Part shown: piece by piece, positions 7,701 through 17,916 of the stretch | How positions within the stretch are numbered: the stretch's first letter is position 1 | How the letters are laid out: every line of letters starts with the position of its first letter | Source of the DNA: Devosia sp. | GTDB lineage: Bacteria; Pseudomonadota; Alphaproteobacteria; Rhizobiales; Devosiaceae | Direction of reading: 5' to 3' | Length of the DNA stretch: 60,862 bases | NCBI RefSeq assembly: GCF_014860165.1 | Contig: NZ_JACZKG010000040.1 | Location: forward strand, 1-60,862 | Notes under the pieces: generated by a model | What the model was told of the DNA's origin: nothing | Seen by the model: the letters and a program-made list of their open reading frames with translations, nothing else | Databases searched by the model: none | Translations under genes and position numbers: made by a program

Positions 7701-8860
7701 GGCGACACCATGAGCGTCGTTGCGAAGCCATCGACACTGTGCTCGGCAACCTGCTTGGCGGCAAAGCGGGCCAGCGGATCGACCTCGAACTTGTAGACCA
7801 TCGAGTTCTTGAGACTGAACCCATAGAGCTCGGGCTCAGCGCCATCGGTCACCGCGACGCCGACCAGATCGGCCAGCGGCGAGCGGTACAGCAGGGCCTT
7901 GTTCCTGAGGTCATAGGCCCAGACTTCCTCCGACCCATGATAATGGCTGCCGTCGTGGTGCTCTGATGCCATGGGCACGAACAGGATGCCGTTGGCCTCG
8001 TTATAGGTCACCACAGTATAGCCGCTGGTACCCCAGTTCCCCTCGACACCGTCGGCGATCGGGGTGACGCTCAGCTTCTTGATGACGCCCCCCGTGTCGG
8101 ACAGGCGATAGACATTGCCGTGATAGGAGATGAACAGCAGGTCGCCTTCTGCACGATCGGACGACAGGTAGATCGGGTCCGCGTCCGGATCGAAGATGGT
8201 TTGGCTCTTCTGGCTTTCGAACGTGGCGCCATCGTCACTCAGCACGAAGGTGGTGAACGCGCCGTCGTTGCAGATGGCCGAGAAGCCAATTCCCTCAAGC
8301 AGCGGGTAGATGCCGAAACAGCCCGGAGACGGGACTTCCTGGGTCACTTCACCCTTGGCCAGGTCGACCACCGTCACCGAAGTCGCGGGGGTGCCGTTCT
8401 GCACGAAGGCGAAGGTCTCGTCGGCACTCAGCTGCAGCAGCGACAGGTCGTCGGTATACTGCGCCAGCTTGTAAGGAATGGGGATTTCCTTGGTCAGCGT
8501 ATTGGTGGCGACGTCGAATATCTGCAGCACATGCTCGCCATCGCCGGAATCGTAACGCGGGTAATAGCCGGAGGCCATGTAGGCCGTGGTGCCGTCCCTG
8601 GAGATGGTGAAGTGGCTCTGCGAGCCGCCACTGACGCTGCCTTTTCGGGTCAGGTCTTCGGCGCTGTAGATATAGCCGACACTGGGACCGCCGGACCAGT
8701 TCTGCACATTGACGAAGACATTGGGGCCAGGGTCCATCTCCGCCTTGGCTGTCAGCGTCTCGGGCACGAATTCGTCATCCTGCGCGAACGCCGTCACCGG
8801 TGCGCAGGCACCGGCAATTGCGCAAAGCAGGCCAAAGGTCGCGGAAAGTGTCTTGGCCAT
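7697..8860 (-). CDS. aauB: Aromatic (aralkyl)amine dehydrogenase heavy chain
   Basis: A 387-residue secreted subunit. Signal peptide MAKTLSATFGLLCAIAGACA ending near TAFAQ; then a seven-bladed beta-propeller with family blocks ATSVTVVDLAKGEV, PGCFGIYPLL, GDLLFISYHGNVYRL, NWGTSGYTVVTYN, and HHDGSHYHGSEEVWAYD. The heavy chain holds the TTQ-bearing light chains in the periplasmic A2B2 enzyme and forms part of the substrate funnel. The enzyme deaminates primary amines to aldehydes and passes electrons on. ATG 8860 has GGAG six bases upstream. It is the first gene of the operon and is divergent from an AraC regulator. Confidence 0.92.
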   Translation of the reverse strand: MAKTLSATFGLLCAIAGACAPVTAFAQDDEFVPETLTAKAEMDPGPNVFVNVQNWSGGPSVGYIYSAEDLTRKGSVSGGSQSHFTISRDGTTAYMASGYYPRYDSGDGEHVLQIFDVATNTLTKEIPIPYKLAQYTDDLSLLQLSADETFAFVQNGTPATSVTVVDLAKGEVTQEVPSPGCFGIYPLLEGIGFSAICNDGAFTTFVLSDDGATFESQKSQTIFDPDADPIYLSSDRAEGDLLFISYHGNVYRLSDTGGVIKKLSVTPIADGVEGNWGTSGYTVVTYNEANGILFVPMASEHHDGSHYHGSEEVWAYDLRNKALLYRSPLADLVGVAVTDGAEPELYGFSLKNSMVYKFEVDPLARFAAKQVAEHSVDGFATTLMVSP

Positions 8861-8904
8861 TCAGGTCTCCATCAAAGGCGTGGAGGGACCACATCAGGCG
8901 CTGG

Positions 8905-8952
8905 CGATATCCGAAATCCGATATCCGAACTAATTTCGCCTACTATTTAGGC
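8905..8952. promoter_or_regulatory. Candidate AraC operator: 11-bp direct repeat plus dyad, upstream of aauB
   Basis: CGATATCCGAA occurs at 8905-8915 and again at 8919-8929, a 14-bp period. A dyad GCCTA-CTATT-TAGGC follows at 8938-8952. These lie in the 154-bp gap between aauB and the divergent araC-type gene. Direct repeats are the usual form of AraC-family sites. The assignment is by position. Confidence 0.55.
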
Positions 8953-9014
8953 ATTCTTCATCGTTGCCTTTTTCGTAGCCTGCAACTAGGAATCCCTTGC
9001 AAAGGAGAGCAAGG

Positions 9015-9947
9015 GTGGCCGCCACAAGCGCGTATCTGGTCAAGAGTTTCCTCGACGCAGCCGAACAAGAAACCGGCCTGCCGGGATGGGGACAGCGCTA
9101 TACTCAGCTGAGCGGCGGCAAGTTCCGCGGTTCAACCACGTTCATCGACTTCGGTCGCGTGGCGATCGGGGAAGAACGGCTGAACCTCTCAGTGGCGCAA
9201 GCCACTTCGCCACCAGCAGGCAAGGTTGTTCTGGTCGTGCCCATGGGCACCGGCGACGACTGCCTGATCAACGGCGACAGATATGCGCCGGTCGCTTTCA
9301 TCCATCGCGGCGGCTGCGAGATCAACGTGGTGACGGGAGGAACCGAACGCGGTTTCTACGTCGTCGTGGACGAAAGGGCGCTCCCGGCCTATGACCGCAA
9401 CAAGGTCGGACCGATCGTCAGCGTGGCGAACCATGCCACTGCCAACGAACTGCGCGCCTGGCTTTCTTCCATCCTTGCTTCAGCGCCGGACGCCGTGCGG
9501 CATGCGCCAGGCGAGATGGAAAAGGTGCTGCCGGGGATGATCCTCGACAAGTTTTCCGAGCTTTGCGAGCTGGTCGGCACACAGGGAACCGATGTCAAAC
9601 TGCGCGAAAGCTACGCCTATGCCGTTTTTCTGCGAGCCCAGCGCCGGCTGGACGCCGACCCCGATGGCGTGCTGTCCGTCGCCGGCTTGGCCGCCGAACT
9701 GGACGTGCCGGACCACGTCCTGCGCGCGGCCTTTCTGCAGACGACCGGCCTGAGTACCGGCGTCTGGCTGCGTCAGCGGCGCCTCGACCGGGCGCGCAGG
9801 GCGCTGACGCGAACCAGCACCAGCAACAAGAGCGTGGCGCAGGTCGCCATGGAGAATGGCTTTTTCCACCTCGGCCGGTTTGCTGCCTACTACGCACAAA
9901 CCTTCCACGAAACGCCGCTGGAGACCATCCGAAGCGCACTTACCTAA
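9015..9947 (+). CDS. AraC-family transcriptional regulator, probably of the aau operon
   Basis: A 310-residue protein with an N-terminal sensory domain (about 1-200) and a C-terminal double helix-turn-helix (about 220-305). The C-terminal part includes LSVAGLAAELDVPDHVLRAA, TGLSTGVWLRQRRLDRARRA, and SVAQVAMENGFFHLGRFAAYY, the diagnostic AraC/XylS pattern. GTG 9015 is chosen because AAAGGAG lies just upstream; a TTG at 8997 would place that ribosome binding site inside the gene. Divergent orientation and shared 154-bp control region point to regulation of the amine dehydrogenase genes, plausibly induced by the amine. Its last 8 bp overlap the convergent histidine kinase gene. Confidence 0.9.
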   Translation: MAATSAYLVKSFLDAAEQETGLPGWGQRYTQLSGGKFRGSTTFIDFGRVAIGEERLNLSVAQATSPPAGKVVLVVPMGTGDDCLINGDRYAPVAFIHRGGCEINVVTGGTERGFYVVVDERALPAYDRNKVGPIVSVANHATANELRAWLSSILASAPDAVRHAPGEMEKVLPGMILDKFSELCELVGTQGTDVKLRESYAYAVFLRAQRRLDADPDGVLSVAGLAAELDVPDHVLRAAFLQTTGLSTGVWLRQRRLDRARRALTRTSTSNKSVAQVAMENGFFHLGRFAAYYAQTFHETPLETIRSALT

Positions 9948-11047
9948 GATTGGCTGTCGAACCGTGATCAAGCCGGGAGGGCTGCCAACCAGTCGCCGAT
10001 GGGGTCGGCAGGAAGACTGTGAAGCACGCCCCTCCATCCTCCATATTCGCCGCCAGGACGTGACCGCCATGCGCCTGTGTTATTGCCCTGACGACGGAGA
10101 GGCCCAGGCCACTGCCGCCCTTGTCGCGGGCGCGCGAATCCTCGGCGCGCCAAAACGGTTCGAAGGCGCTTTTCAGCGCGTCGGAGGAAAGCCCTGGGCC
10201 GTGGTCACGGCAGCGGATGACCGCCGTTGCCTTCTCGACGCCAGTCTCGATAACGAGGGCCCCGCCTGGCGCGTAACGCATCGCGTTGTCGATCAACGCC
10301 AGAAGAAGCTGCCGCATGCGGTCCGGATCGGCACGCACGCGTGCCGGGTTCGGGCGCAGCGAGACGAGCATGGCATTCCTGTCGAGATCGTCCGCGGAAA
10401 GCGCGGCGACGTCGCGGGCGAGATCGGCCAGGTCGATCTCGGTGACGCTGAGCTCAAGTGCACCGGCATTGAACAGCCCGAGGGCCCTGAGATCGTCCAC
10501 AATGCGGGTCAGGCCGTCCACTTGCGTCAACAACAGAGTGACCAGCTCCGGCGTCAGGGTGAAGACACCATCGGCGACCCCCTGCAGCCGCCCCTTCAGG
10601 ATAGTCAGCGGTGTGCGCAGCTCATGGGCAGCGGCGGAATTGGAATAGTGCAGTTCGGCCTCCGCACGTTCCAGCCGAGCGGCCATGAGGTTGAAGTCCT
10701 CCACCAGCCGCGCCGATTCGCCGAAGCCGCGTATGCTCGGATTGGCCCGGGCCTTGAGATCGCCGGCGGCAACGGCGCGGATCGCCCTCGCCACTTCAAG
10801 CAGCGGTATGACGATGCGCCGCGATAGCCACCAACCTCCCAGGACCGCCAGAGGAATGCCGATGATCAGCGTGAGGAGCAGGAAACCCCAGTCCACCCAG
10901 GTCCAGAGGGCGTCATGCTCAGGCACGGCCGGCCAGATGCGGAGCGCCAGCTCGTAATAGGCGGGAAAGCCGAAATAGGCGAGGATGGCCATTGCCGAGG
11001 CAAGCGCCACCGCCACGAGCACGATCTGCAGCGCCGTACTGACCTGC

Positions 11048-11055
<8 letters not shown>
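9940..11055 (-). CDS. Sensor histidine kinase (BaeS-like) of the efflux locus
   Basis: A 371-residue membrane kinase. Helix 1 at about 8-30 and helix 2 at about 54-74 bracket a short periplasmic loop. HAMP follows, then the phosphoacceptor motif AAAHELRTPLTILKG, and the ATPase motifs LLALIDNAMRYAPGG (N box), DHGPG (G1) and GGSGLGLSVV (G2). It phosphorylates the response regulator encoded just upstream; the genes overlap by 8 bp. The signal is probably envelope or drug stress given the pump genes in the same run. The tail after the ATPase domain (TGWQPSRLDHGSTANLR) is unconserved-looking and overlaps the AraC gene. Confidence 0.93.
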
Positions 11056-11731
<676 letters not shown>

Positions 11732-11789
11732 GCTCAGCGGTGCTTTTGCGGGGAGGTCATCAGACTTGGCTTGGAGACGTCAATGCCTA

Positions 11790-13559
11790 TCATCCGATCG
11801 TTGCCAGGCGGCTATAGCGGCCACCTGCGACGAGCAGGGCATCATGGGTACCGATCTCGACGATGCGACCCTCGTCGAGCACCACGATCTGGTCGGCATG
11901 ACGCACGGTGGACAGCCGATGGGCGATGGACACGACCGTTCTGGTGCTAGAGCCTTGCAGCGCAGCAGCCAGGGCCTTTTCGGTCTCCGGATCGAGCGCG
12001 CTGGTGGCTTCGTCCAATAGCAGGATCTTGGGGTCGCGCAGAACGGTGCGGGCCAGCGACAGGCGCTGGCGCTCCCCGCCCGAAAATTGATAGCCGCGCT
12101 CGCCCACAGGGGTGCCTATGCCATTGGGCAGGGCCGCGACCGTTGCGGTCAGTTGCGCCAGTTCGATTGCGTCTGCCAGTTCGGAATTGGAGGCCTCCGG
12201 TTTGGCGAAGCGCAGGTTTTCCTCGATGCTCGCATTAAGCAGGAACGGGTCCTGCGTCACCACACCCAGCACATGGGACAATGTCTCGAAGCTGAGGTTG
12301 CGAATGTCCGTACCGTCGAAGCAGACGCGGCCCTGATCGGGGTCATAGAGGCGCGCCATGAGATAGCCGAGTGTGCTTTTGCCCGAGCCCGTGGTGCCGA
12401 CAATGGCGGTGTGGCTGCCTGCTGGAATGTGCAGGTTGATGTCGTGCAGGGTCGGCCGGTCCGCTTCCCGATAGGAAAAGGAAACGCCCTCGAAGGCGAC
12501 ATCGCCACGGAACCTGCCGAGGTCGATCACCGTCGGTTTTTGCGACTGGACCACCAGGGGCTCGGTGTCGAGATAGCCAAAGACGCGCGTCAACAGCGCC
12601 CGCGCCTTCGACAGTTCGACCCGCGCTTCGAACAGTTCGAGCATCGGCCACAGCAATTGCTCCTGCAGGGCGATGAGTGCCACCAGCGTGCCGATGGAAG
12701 CGCCCACGCCTTGGGCCAGCAGCAGCCCGCCAATCAGGAAGGTCAGCGCCGGCAGGATGTCGAGCGCGAACATGACGATGGCGATTTCCCAGTGACCGGC
12801 CGTGTGCGAGCGCAGTTCGAGCCTGGCCACATCGGCCGAGGTCTGGCGGAAGAGGTGCACAAGATGACGGGCGCGGCCCATGGTGCCAGCAAGGATGAAG
12901 CCGCCGGTCGAGAGCGACTCGGTGACTGTTGCCGACATATCGGCGATGCGGTCCTGCTGCTCGAAGGTGATGCGTTCGCGGAGGGCCGCGACGCGATTGT
13001 TCAGCCATACCAGCACCGGCATGAACACCAGAGAAGCCAGAGCCAGCCGCCAGTCGAGCAGGATCATGGCCACGATGGTGGTCAGCACGATGCTGACATT
13101 GCGGGCGAAATCGGAGGCCGTATCGGTGAACAGGGCCTGCAACCCGGCAATGTCGCTCGACATGCGCGACTGCACTTCGCCGGTGCGGGCGGTGGCGAAG
13201 AAGGCCAGTGAGAGCGATTGCAGGTGCTGGTACAGCGCGACCCGCAATTCGTGCATGACCTGCTGGCCAATGTGGGTCGATACATGGGACTGGAACAGGC
13301 TGGCGATAGCCGACAGTACTGCGACGCCGATGAGGCCGCCGCAAAGCAGCAGCAGCAGTCCAACATTGCTGGCGGGAAGCGCATCGTCGATCACGCTGCG
13401 GACCAGAAACGGCGCGGTGGCGCCGGCGGCGCCGGCCACAATGATGAGTGCAAGGACAATGAGCAGCGCCTTGCCATGCGGACGGAACAGCCCCAACACG
13501 CGGCGCAGGGGCGCGTGCTGGGTAGCGGAATCCTCATAGTCCTCGTAGGGATCATGCAT
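11790..13559 (-). CDS. ABC exporter, fused transmembrane and ATPase half-transporter (MsbA/LmrA type)
   Basis: A 589-residue half transporter acting as a dimer in the inner membrane. Six helices occupy about residues 30-300 (ALLIVLALIIVAGAAG; LLLLCGGLIGVAVLSA; IVLTTIVAMILLDW; LALASLVFMPVLVWL; then ILPALTFLIGGLLLA). The ATPase domain has Walker A GTTGSGKST at 388-396, signature FSGGERQRLSLART, and Walker B ILLLDEATSALD followed by the H-loop IVSIAHRLSTVRHAD. The start ATG 13559 overlaps the RND stop by 8 bp, so it belongs to the pump operon. An ABC exporter inside an RND operon is unusual; the substrate is unknown. Confidence 0.95.
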   Translation of the reverse strand: MHDPYEDYEDSATQHAPLRRVLGLFRPHGKALLIVLALIIVAGAAGATAPFLVRSVIDDALPASNVGLLLLLCGGLIGVAVLSAIASLFQSHVSTHIGQQVMHELRVALYQHLQSLSLAFFATARTGEVQSRMSSDIAGLQALFTDTASDFARNVSIVLTTIVAMILLDWRLALASLVFMPVLVWLNNRVAALRERITFEQQDRIADMSATVTESLSTGGFILAGTMGRARHLVHLFRQTSADVARLELRSHTAGHWEIAIVMFALDILPALTFLIGGLLLAQGVGASIGTLVALIALQEQLLWPMLELFEARVELSKARALLTRVFGYLDTEPLVVQSQKPTVIDLGRFRGDVAFEGVSFSYREADRPTLHDINLHIPAGSHTAIVGTTGSGKSTLGYLMARLYDPDQGRVCFDGTDIRNLSFETLSHVLGVVTQDPFLLNASIEENLRFAKPEASNSELADAIELAQLTATVAALPNGIGTPVGERGYQFSGGERQRLSLARTVLRDPKILLLDEATSALDPETEKALAAALQGSSTRTVVSIAHRLSTVRHADQIVVLDEGRIVEIGTHDALLVAGGRYSRLATIG

Positions 13560-16500
13560 GATCGGAACCCGTTGACGTTGGCGTGACTATCGGGGCCAGC
13601 GAGACTTTCTTGCGACCGAAAATCGACATCACCACGTAGTAGAAGACCGGGACGAAGAGCAGGGCGAAGAGCGTTGCGGCGATGACGCCGCCGAGCACAC
13701 CGGTACCCAGGGCCTTCTGTGTTTCCGCGCTGGCCCCGTGGGCATGGACGAGTGGCAGGACGCCCAGCGCGAAGGCCAGCGAGGTCATGACGATCGGCCT
13801 GATGCGCAGCCGTCCGGCTTCGACGATGGCGTCGCGCAGGGTCCAGCCTTCGGTGAGCTTGGCCTTGGCGAATTCGACAATCAGGATGGCGTTCTTGGCG
13901 GAGAGGCCGATCACCGTGATCAGGCCCACTTTGAAGAAGACGTCATTGGACTGTCCGCCCAGTTGCACCGCCGCGACCGAACCGATAATGCCGAGCGGCA
14001 CCACCAGCAGCACCGAGATGGGCACCGTCCAGCTCTCATAGAGCGCGGCGAGCACCAGGAAGACGACGAGCATGGAGAGCGCCATGAGCAATGGCATCTG
14101 CGCGCCGGAATCGCGCTCCTGCAGCGATTCGCCCGTCCATTCGATACCGAACCCTTCCGGCAATTGCCGCACCAGCCGCTCGACCTCGGCCATGGCATCG
14201 CCGCTGGCCACGCCCTTTGCCCCTTCGCCCCCCAGATCGACCGACAGATAGCCGTTATGGCGCGAGATTTGACGGGGCGAACTGTTCCACCTGGCCGTCA
14301 CCACTTCACCCAGGGCGACCATGCCGCCCTTGTCGTTACGCACGAAGAGCTTGAGCACGTCATCGACCTGCATGCGATAGCGCGCATCGGCCTGGACGAT
14401 GACCTGCTGCAACTTGCCGGCATTGGAGAACTCTCCCACATTGCTCGAACTGATCGCGGTGCCCAGCGTTTCGCTGATCGCCTGGAACGAGACACCGAGT
14501 GCCTGTGCCTTGTTGCGGTCGACCTCGAGCTCGACATTGGGGCCGTTGGGCAGGCTGTTCTGGTTGAGACTGGCGAGCTTGGGACTGCTTGCGGCGGCCT
14601 CGAGCAACTGCTTTTTCGCCGCCATGAGGGCTTCGAGCCCCTTGCCGCCGCGGTCCTGCAGCACGAAGCTGAAGCCCGCGCCGCCACCGAGTTCCTCTAT
14701 GGCGCCCGGCAGAGAGACCTGGATCGAGCCTTCCGGCACGTCAGCCAGGGCCTCGGTCATGGCGGCAACTTCCTCGCTGGCGGGGAGGTCGGCGCGGTCT
14801 TTCCAATCCTTGAGCGTGACGTAAGCCGTGGCGGCATTGGCACCCGAACCCACGTCGCTGAAGCCATTGATCAGGAGGTTGTCCTGCGTGGCCTCGCGTT
14901 TGGTCACAGCAGCGTTGACCAGATCGGTCACCTTGGCGGTGCGTTCCTCGGTGGCGTCAGCCGGCAAGGCGACGGACACCGTGTAGTTGCCCTGGTCCTC
15001 GTCCGGGACGAACGCCGTGGGGATCAGCGGGAACCAGTAGATCAGGGCGCCGACCAGGACGACGTAAAGCGCCATCATGCGGCCGCCGCGCCGCAACAAG
15101 CCTGCGACGGTCTTGCCATAGCCGCGGGTAACCTTGTCGACACCCCGGTCGAACAGGGCAAATGGCGCCCACTTCCGATTTCCGTGCTGGACGGGCTTGA
15201 GCAGGTTGGCGCACAGCGCCGGCGTCAGCGTGAGAGCCAGGAAGGCCGAGAACAGGATGGACACGGCCATCGACAGGGTGAACTGCCGGTAGATCGCGCC
15301 CACCGAGCCACTGGCAAGGCCCATGGGAATGAACACCGCCACCAGCACCGCCGTGATGCCGATCACCGCGCCGGTGATCTCCTTCATGGCCTTGCGCGTC
15401 GCGTCCTTGGGCGAGAGTCCCTCACTCGCCATGATGCGCTCGACATTTTCCACGACCACGATGGCGTCATCGACGATGATGCCGATGGCCAGCACCATGC
15501 CGAACATGGTGAGCACATTGATGGAATAGCCGGCCAGGAACATCACCGCGAATGTACCGAGCAGGGCGACTGGCGCCACGATGGCGGGAATGATGGTGTA
15601 GCGGATATTCTGCAGGAAGAGGAACATCACCACGAAGACGAGGGCCATGGCCTCAAAGAGCGTGTAGATGACCTTTTCGATGGACACCTTGATGAACGGC
15701 GAGGTGTCGAACGGTAGGGCATAGGTCATGCCCTGCGGCATCGCGAGCTTGAGCTCGGCCAGGCGCGCCTTGATGGCGTTGGCAGTGGCCACGGCATTTG
15801 CCCCAGGCGACAGCTGGATGGCAGCGCCCGTCGCCTGGTTGCCGTTCTGCAGCATCGAGAACGAGCTGGTCTGGGCGCCGATTTCAACGCGCGCCACATC
15901 GCTCAACAGCACCGTGGCGCCGTTGCGCTCGCCCTTGACCACGAGCTTGCCGAATTCCTCGGGCGTCGAAAGCGTGCTGCGCACGGTAAGGGGCACGGTG
16001 ACGGTCTGGCCGGGCACGGTGGGGCCTGCTCCCAATTGTCCCGGCGCGATCTGCAGGTTCTGCCCCTGGATGGCCGAGGTCACGTCGGCAATGCTCAGAT
16101 TGAGCATTTCGAGTTTGAGCGGGTCGACCCATATGCGCATCGCCTTCTCGGTGCCGAAGGATTGCAGGCGCCCGACGCCTTTGACGCGCTTGAGCTCGGG
16201 CACGATGTATTTGGCGAGGTAATCCTCCAGATCGAGTGCGGACAGGCGATTGCCCTCGGAGGTCAGCGTCACGATGGCAAGAAAGCCCGCCGACGCCGAT
16301 TCGACCGCCAGACCGCCCTGGCGGACGAGCGGCGGCAGCTGGGGTTCGACGCCCTTGAGGCGATTCTGCACATCCACCATGGCCAGCTCCGGATCGGTGC
16401 CCGGGGCAAAGGTCAGGGTGATGTTGGCGCTCCCCGTGCTATCGGCGCTCGAGCTGAAATAGAGCAGGTTCTTGACGCCTGTCAGCTCGCGTTCGATCGG

Positions 16501-16689
16501 GACGACCACGGTCTCATTGACGGTCTGGGCCGAGGCGCCCGAATAGCTGGCGAAGACGCTGACACTGGGCGGGGCAATGGAGGGAAATCGCGCAACGGGC
16601 AGCTGCGGAATGGCGATGATACCGAACAGCGTGATGAAAGCGGCTACGACCCACGCGAAGACGGGGCGATCGATGAAAAACTGAGGCAT
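13552..16689 (-). CDS. RND efflux pump, HAE1 (AcrB/MexB-like) family
   Basis: A 1045-residue inner-membrane proton/drug antiporter, the normal length for AcrB. It starts MPQFFIDRPVFAWVVA, the standard N-terminus. GIIVDDAIVVVENVERIM carries the paired Asp of the proton relay and GLSAKNAILIVEFAK the relay Lys. Family blocks GANAVATANAIKARL, GLASGSVGAIYRQF, and PDEDQGNYTVSVALP are present. ATG 16689 is chosen over an upstream extension that reads into the adaptor gene. It works with the adaptor and outer membrane protein encoded upstream to expel hydrophobic drugs, dyes or detergents. Confidence 0.97.
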   Translation of the reverse strand: MPQFFIDRPVFAWVVAAFITLFGIIAIPQLPVARFPSIAPPSVSVFASYSGASAQTVNETVVVPIERELTGVKNLLYFSSSADSTGSANITLTFAPGTDPELAMVDVQNRLKGVEPQLPPLVRQGGLAVESASAGFLAIVTLTSEGNRLSALDLEDYLAKYIVPELKRVKGVGRLQSFGTEKAMRIWVDPLKLEMLNLSIADVTSAIQGQNLQIAPGQLGAGPTVPGQTVTVPLTVRSTLSTPEEFGKLVVKGERNGATVLLSDVARVEIGAQTSSFSMLQNGNQATGAAIQLSPGANAVATANAIKARLAELKLAMPQGMTYALPFDTSPFIKVSIEKVIYTLFEAMALVFVVMFLFLQNIRYTIIPAIVAPVALLGTFAVMFLAGYSINVLTMFGMVLAIGIIVDDAIVVVENVERIMASEGLSPKDATRKAMKEITGAVIGITAVLVAVFIPMGLASGSVGAIYRQFTLSMAVSILFSAFLALTLTPALCANLLKPVQHGNRKWAPFALFDRGVDKVTRGYGKTVAGLLRRGGRMMALYVVLVGALIYWFPLIPTAFVPDEDQGNYTVSVALPADATEERTAKVTDLVNAAVTKREATQDNLLINGFSDVGSGANAATAYVTLKDWKDRADLPASEEVAAMTEALADVPEGSIQVSLPGAIEELGGGAGFSFVLQDRGGKGLEALMAAKKQLLEAAASSPKLASLNQNSLPNGPNVELEVDRNKAQALGVSFQAISETLGTAISSSNVGEFSNAGKLQQVIVQADARYRMQVDDVLKLFVRNDKGGMVALGEVVTARWNSSPRQISRHNGYLSVDLGGEGAKGVASGDAMAEVERLVRQLPEGFGIEWTGESLQERDSGAQMPLLMALSMLVVFLVLAALYESWTVPISVLLVVPLGIIGSVAAVQLGGQSNDVFFKVGLITVIGLSAKNAILIVEFAKAKLTEGWTLRDAIVEAGRLRIRPIVMTSLAFALGVLPLVHAHGASAETQKALGTGVLGGVIAATLFALLFVPVFYYVVMSIFGRKKVSLAPIVTPTSTGSDHA

Positions 16690-16705
16690 TTTCTGCTCGC
16701 TCCGG

Positions 16706-17887
16706 TCAGTCGTTTTGCGCGGGTGAAGCGGGTTCATCCGGTTTTGTGCCGAATTCGACGGTGCGCACCGCGCCCGGGGCTGCCAGTTTCTCCTGTCCCT
16801 CGACGACGATGCGATCTCCGGCCACCAGGCCGGCGCGGATGATGTATCTGCCCTCCACCAGTTCACCCAGCTGCACCGGCTTGGCTGCGGCATTGCTGGT
16901 GGCATCCACGACATAGACGCTGGGCACGCCGAGCGCGTCTCGCACTACGGCCTGCTGCGGCACGCTAACGGCATCGGGATAGATGCCACGCGGCACCCGG
17001 GCCCGCACATACATGCCCGGCAGCAGGCGACGATCGGCGTTTTCAGCCACGGCCCGCAGGCGCACATTGCCGGTGCCCTCATCGACGCTGATGTCGGAGA
17101 ACAGAGCTCTGGCGGCGATGATATTATCGTCGCTGTCGCCGAGCAGAATTTCGATCGGGATAGCGCCGGCCTGCTGCAGGCCCCCGGTGCGCGCCATGGC
17201 CCGCAGATGCTCAAGCCGGGAGGCGGGCTGACGGATATCGATATGGACCTTGCCGATCTGCTGGATGGTGGCAAGGCTGGTGGCGCTCGTGGCTTCCGCC
17301 AGCGAGCCTTCTCCGGCCGTGGCGGCACCGATTTGCCCGTCGATGGGCGCCTTGACGGTGGCAAGCTCGAGCGACAGGCGCGCCTTTTTCAGCGCCGCCT
17401 CGGCCTGTGCGACGTCGGCCGCGGCCTGGGCGTGCTGCGAGGCAATCTGGTCATAGTTCTGGTCGCTGATATTGTTGCTCTGTCGCAGCACATCCGACCG
17501 GTCGAGTTCGGCAGCGGCCTGTGCGAGCACGGCATTCGATTTCTGCAACGCGGCCTCGGCGCTGGCTACATCGGCGGCAAACGACGCCGTGTCGATCTGG
17601 AACAGGGCCTGCCCCTGGGTGACGTAGCTGCCCTCTTCGAACGACCGGGCGATGATCAGACCGCTGACCTGCGGTCGGATTTCGGCGGTGCGAAAAGCCG
17701 ATATCCGGCCGGGAAGTTCATCCCAGACCGTCACCGATCTTGCTTGCAGCGGCATCACCGTCACCAGGGGCGCCTGCGTCGCGGCCTCGGCACTTTCGGC
17801 GGCAGGAGGCTCTGACGAAGCAGAACATCCCGCGAGCAGCGTGGCGACGAGGATAGCGGAGAGAACGGGAGCAATGCGGACAAACAT
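16706..17887 (-). CDS. RND periplasmic adaptor (membrane fusion protein), lipoprotein
   Basis: A 393-residue lipoprotein adaptor. The lipobox LLAGCSAS near residue 20 anchors it to the inner membrane. Barrel-sandwich halves (RPQVSGLIIARSFEEGSYVTQGQ; LATVKAPIDGQIGAATAGEG) flank an alpha-helical hairpin rich in Ala/Gln (about 100-170). A beta-barrel and membrane-proximal domain follow. It bridges the RND pump and the outer membrane channel. ATG 17887 is preferred; an in-frame TTG at 17902 is possible but has no better ribosome binding site. It lies 16 bp before the RND gene. Confidence 0.95.
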   Translation of the reverse strand: MFVRIAPVLSAILVATLLAGCSASSEPPAAESAEAATQAPLVTVMPLQARSVTVWDELPGRISAFRTAEIRPQVSGLIIARSFEEGSYVTQGQALFQIDTASFAADVASAEAALQKSNAVLAQAAAELDRSDVLRQSNNISDQNYDQIASQHAQAAADVAQAEAALKKARLSLELATVKAPIDGQIGAATAGEGSLAEATSATSLATIQQIGKVHIDIRQPASRLEHLRAMARTGGLQQAGAIPIEILLGDSDDNIIAARALFSDISVDEGTGNVRLRAVAENADRRLLPGMYVRARVPRGIYPDAVSVPQQAVVRDALGVPSVYVVDATSNAAAKPVQLGELVEGRYIIRAGLVAGDRIVVEGQEKLAAPGAVRTVEFGTKPDEPASPAQND

Positions 17888-17916
17888 CGGGCGATCCAGC
17901 AATGGAGAGGGTGCGC

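Noticed and set aside
4532..9947. Genomic island inserted at tRNA-Ser carrying the aau operon
   Set aside because: No integrase and no second copy of the tRNA 3' end were found in the window; composition is not clearly different.
13738..15717. 659-residue plus-strand frame antisense to the RND pump
   Set aside because: Long antisense frames are expected in high-GC genes; the opposite frame is a full-length AcrB-type protein.
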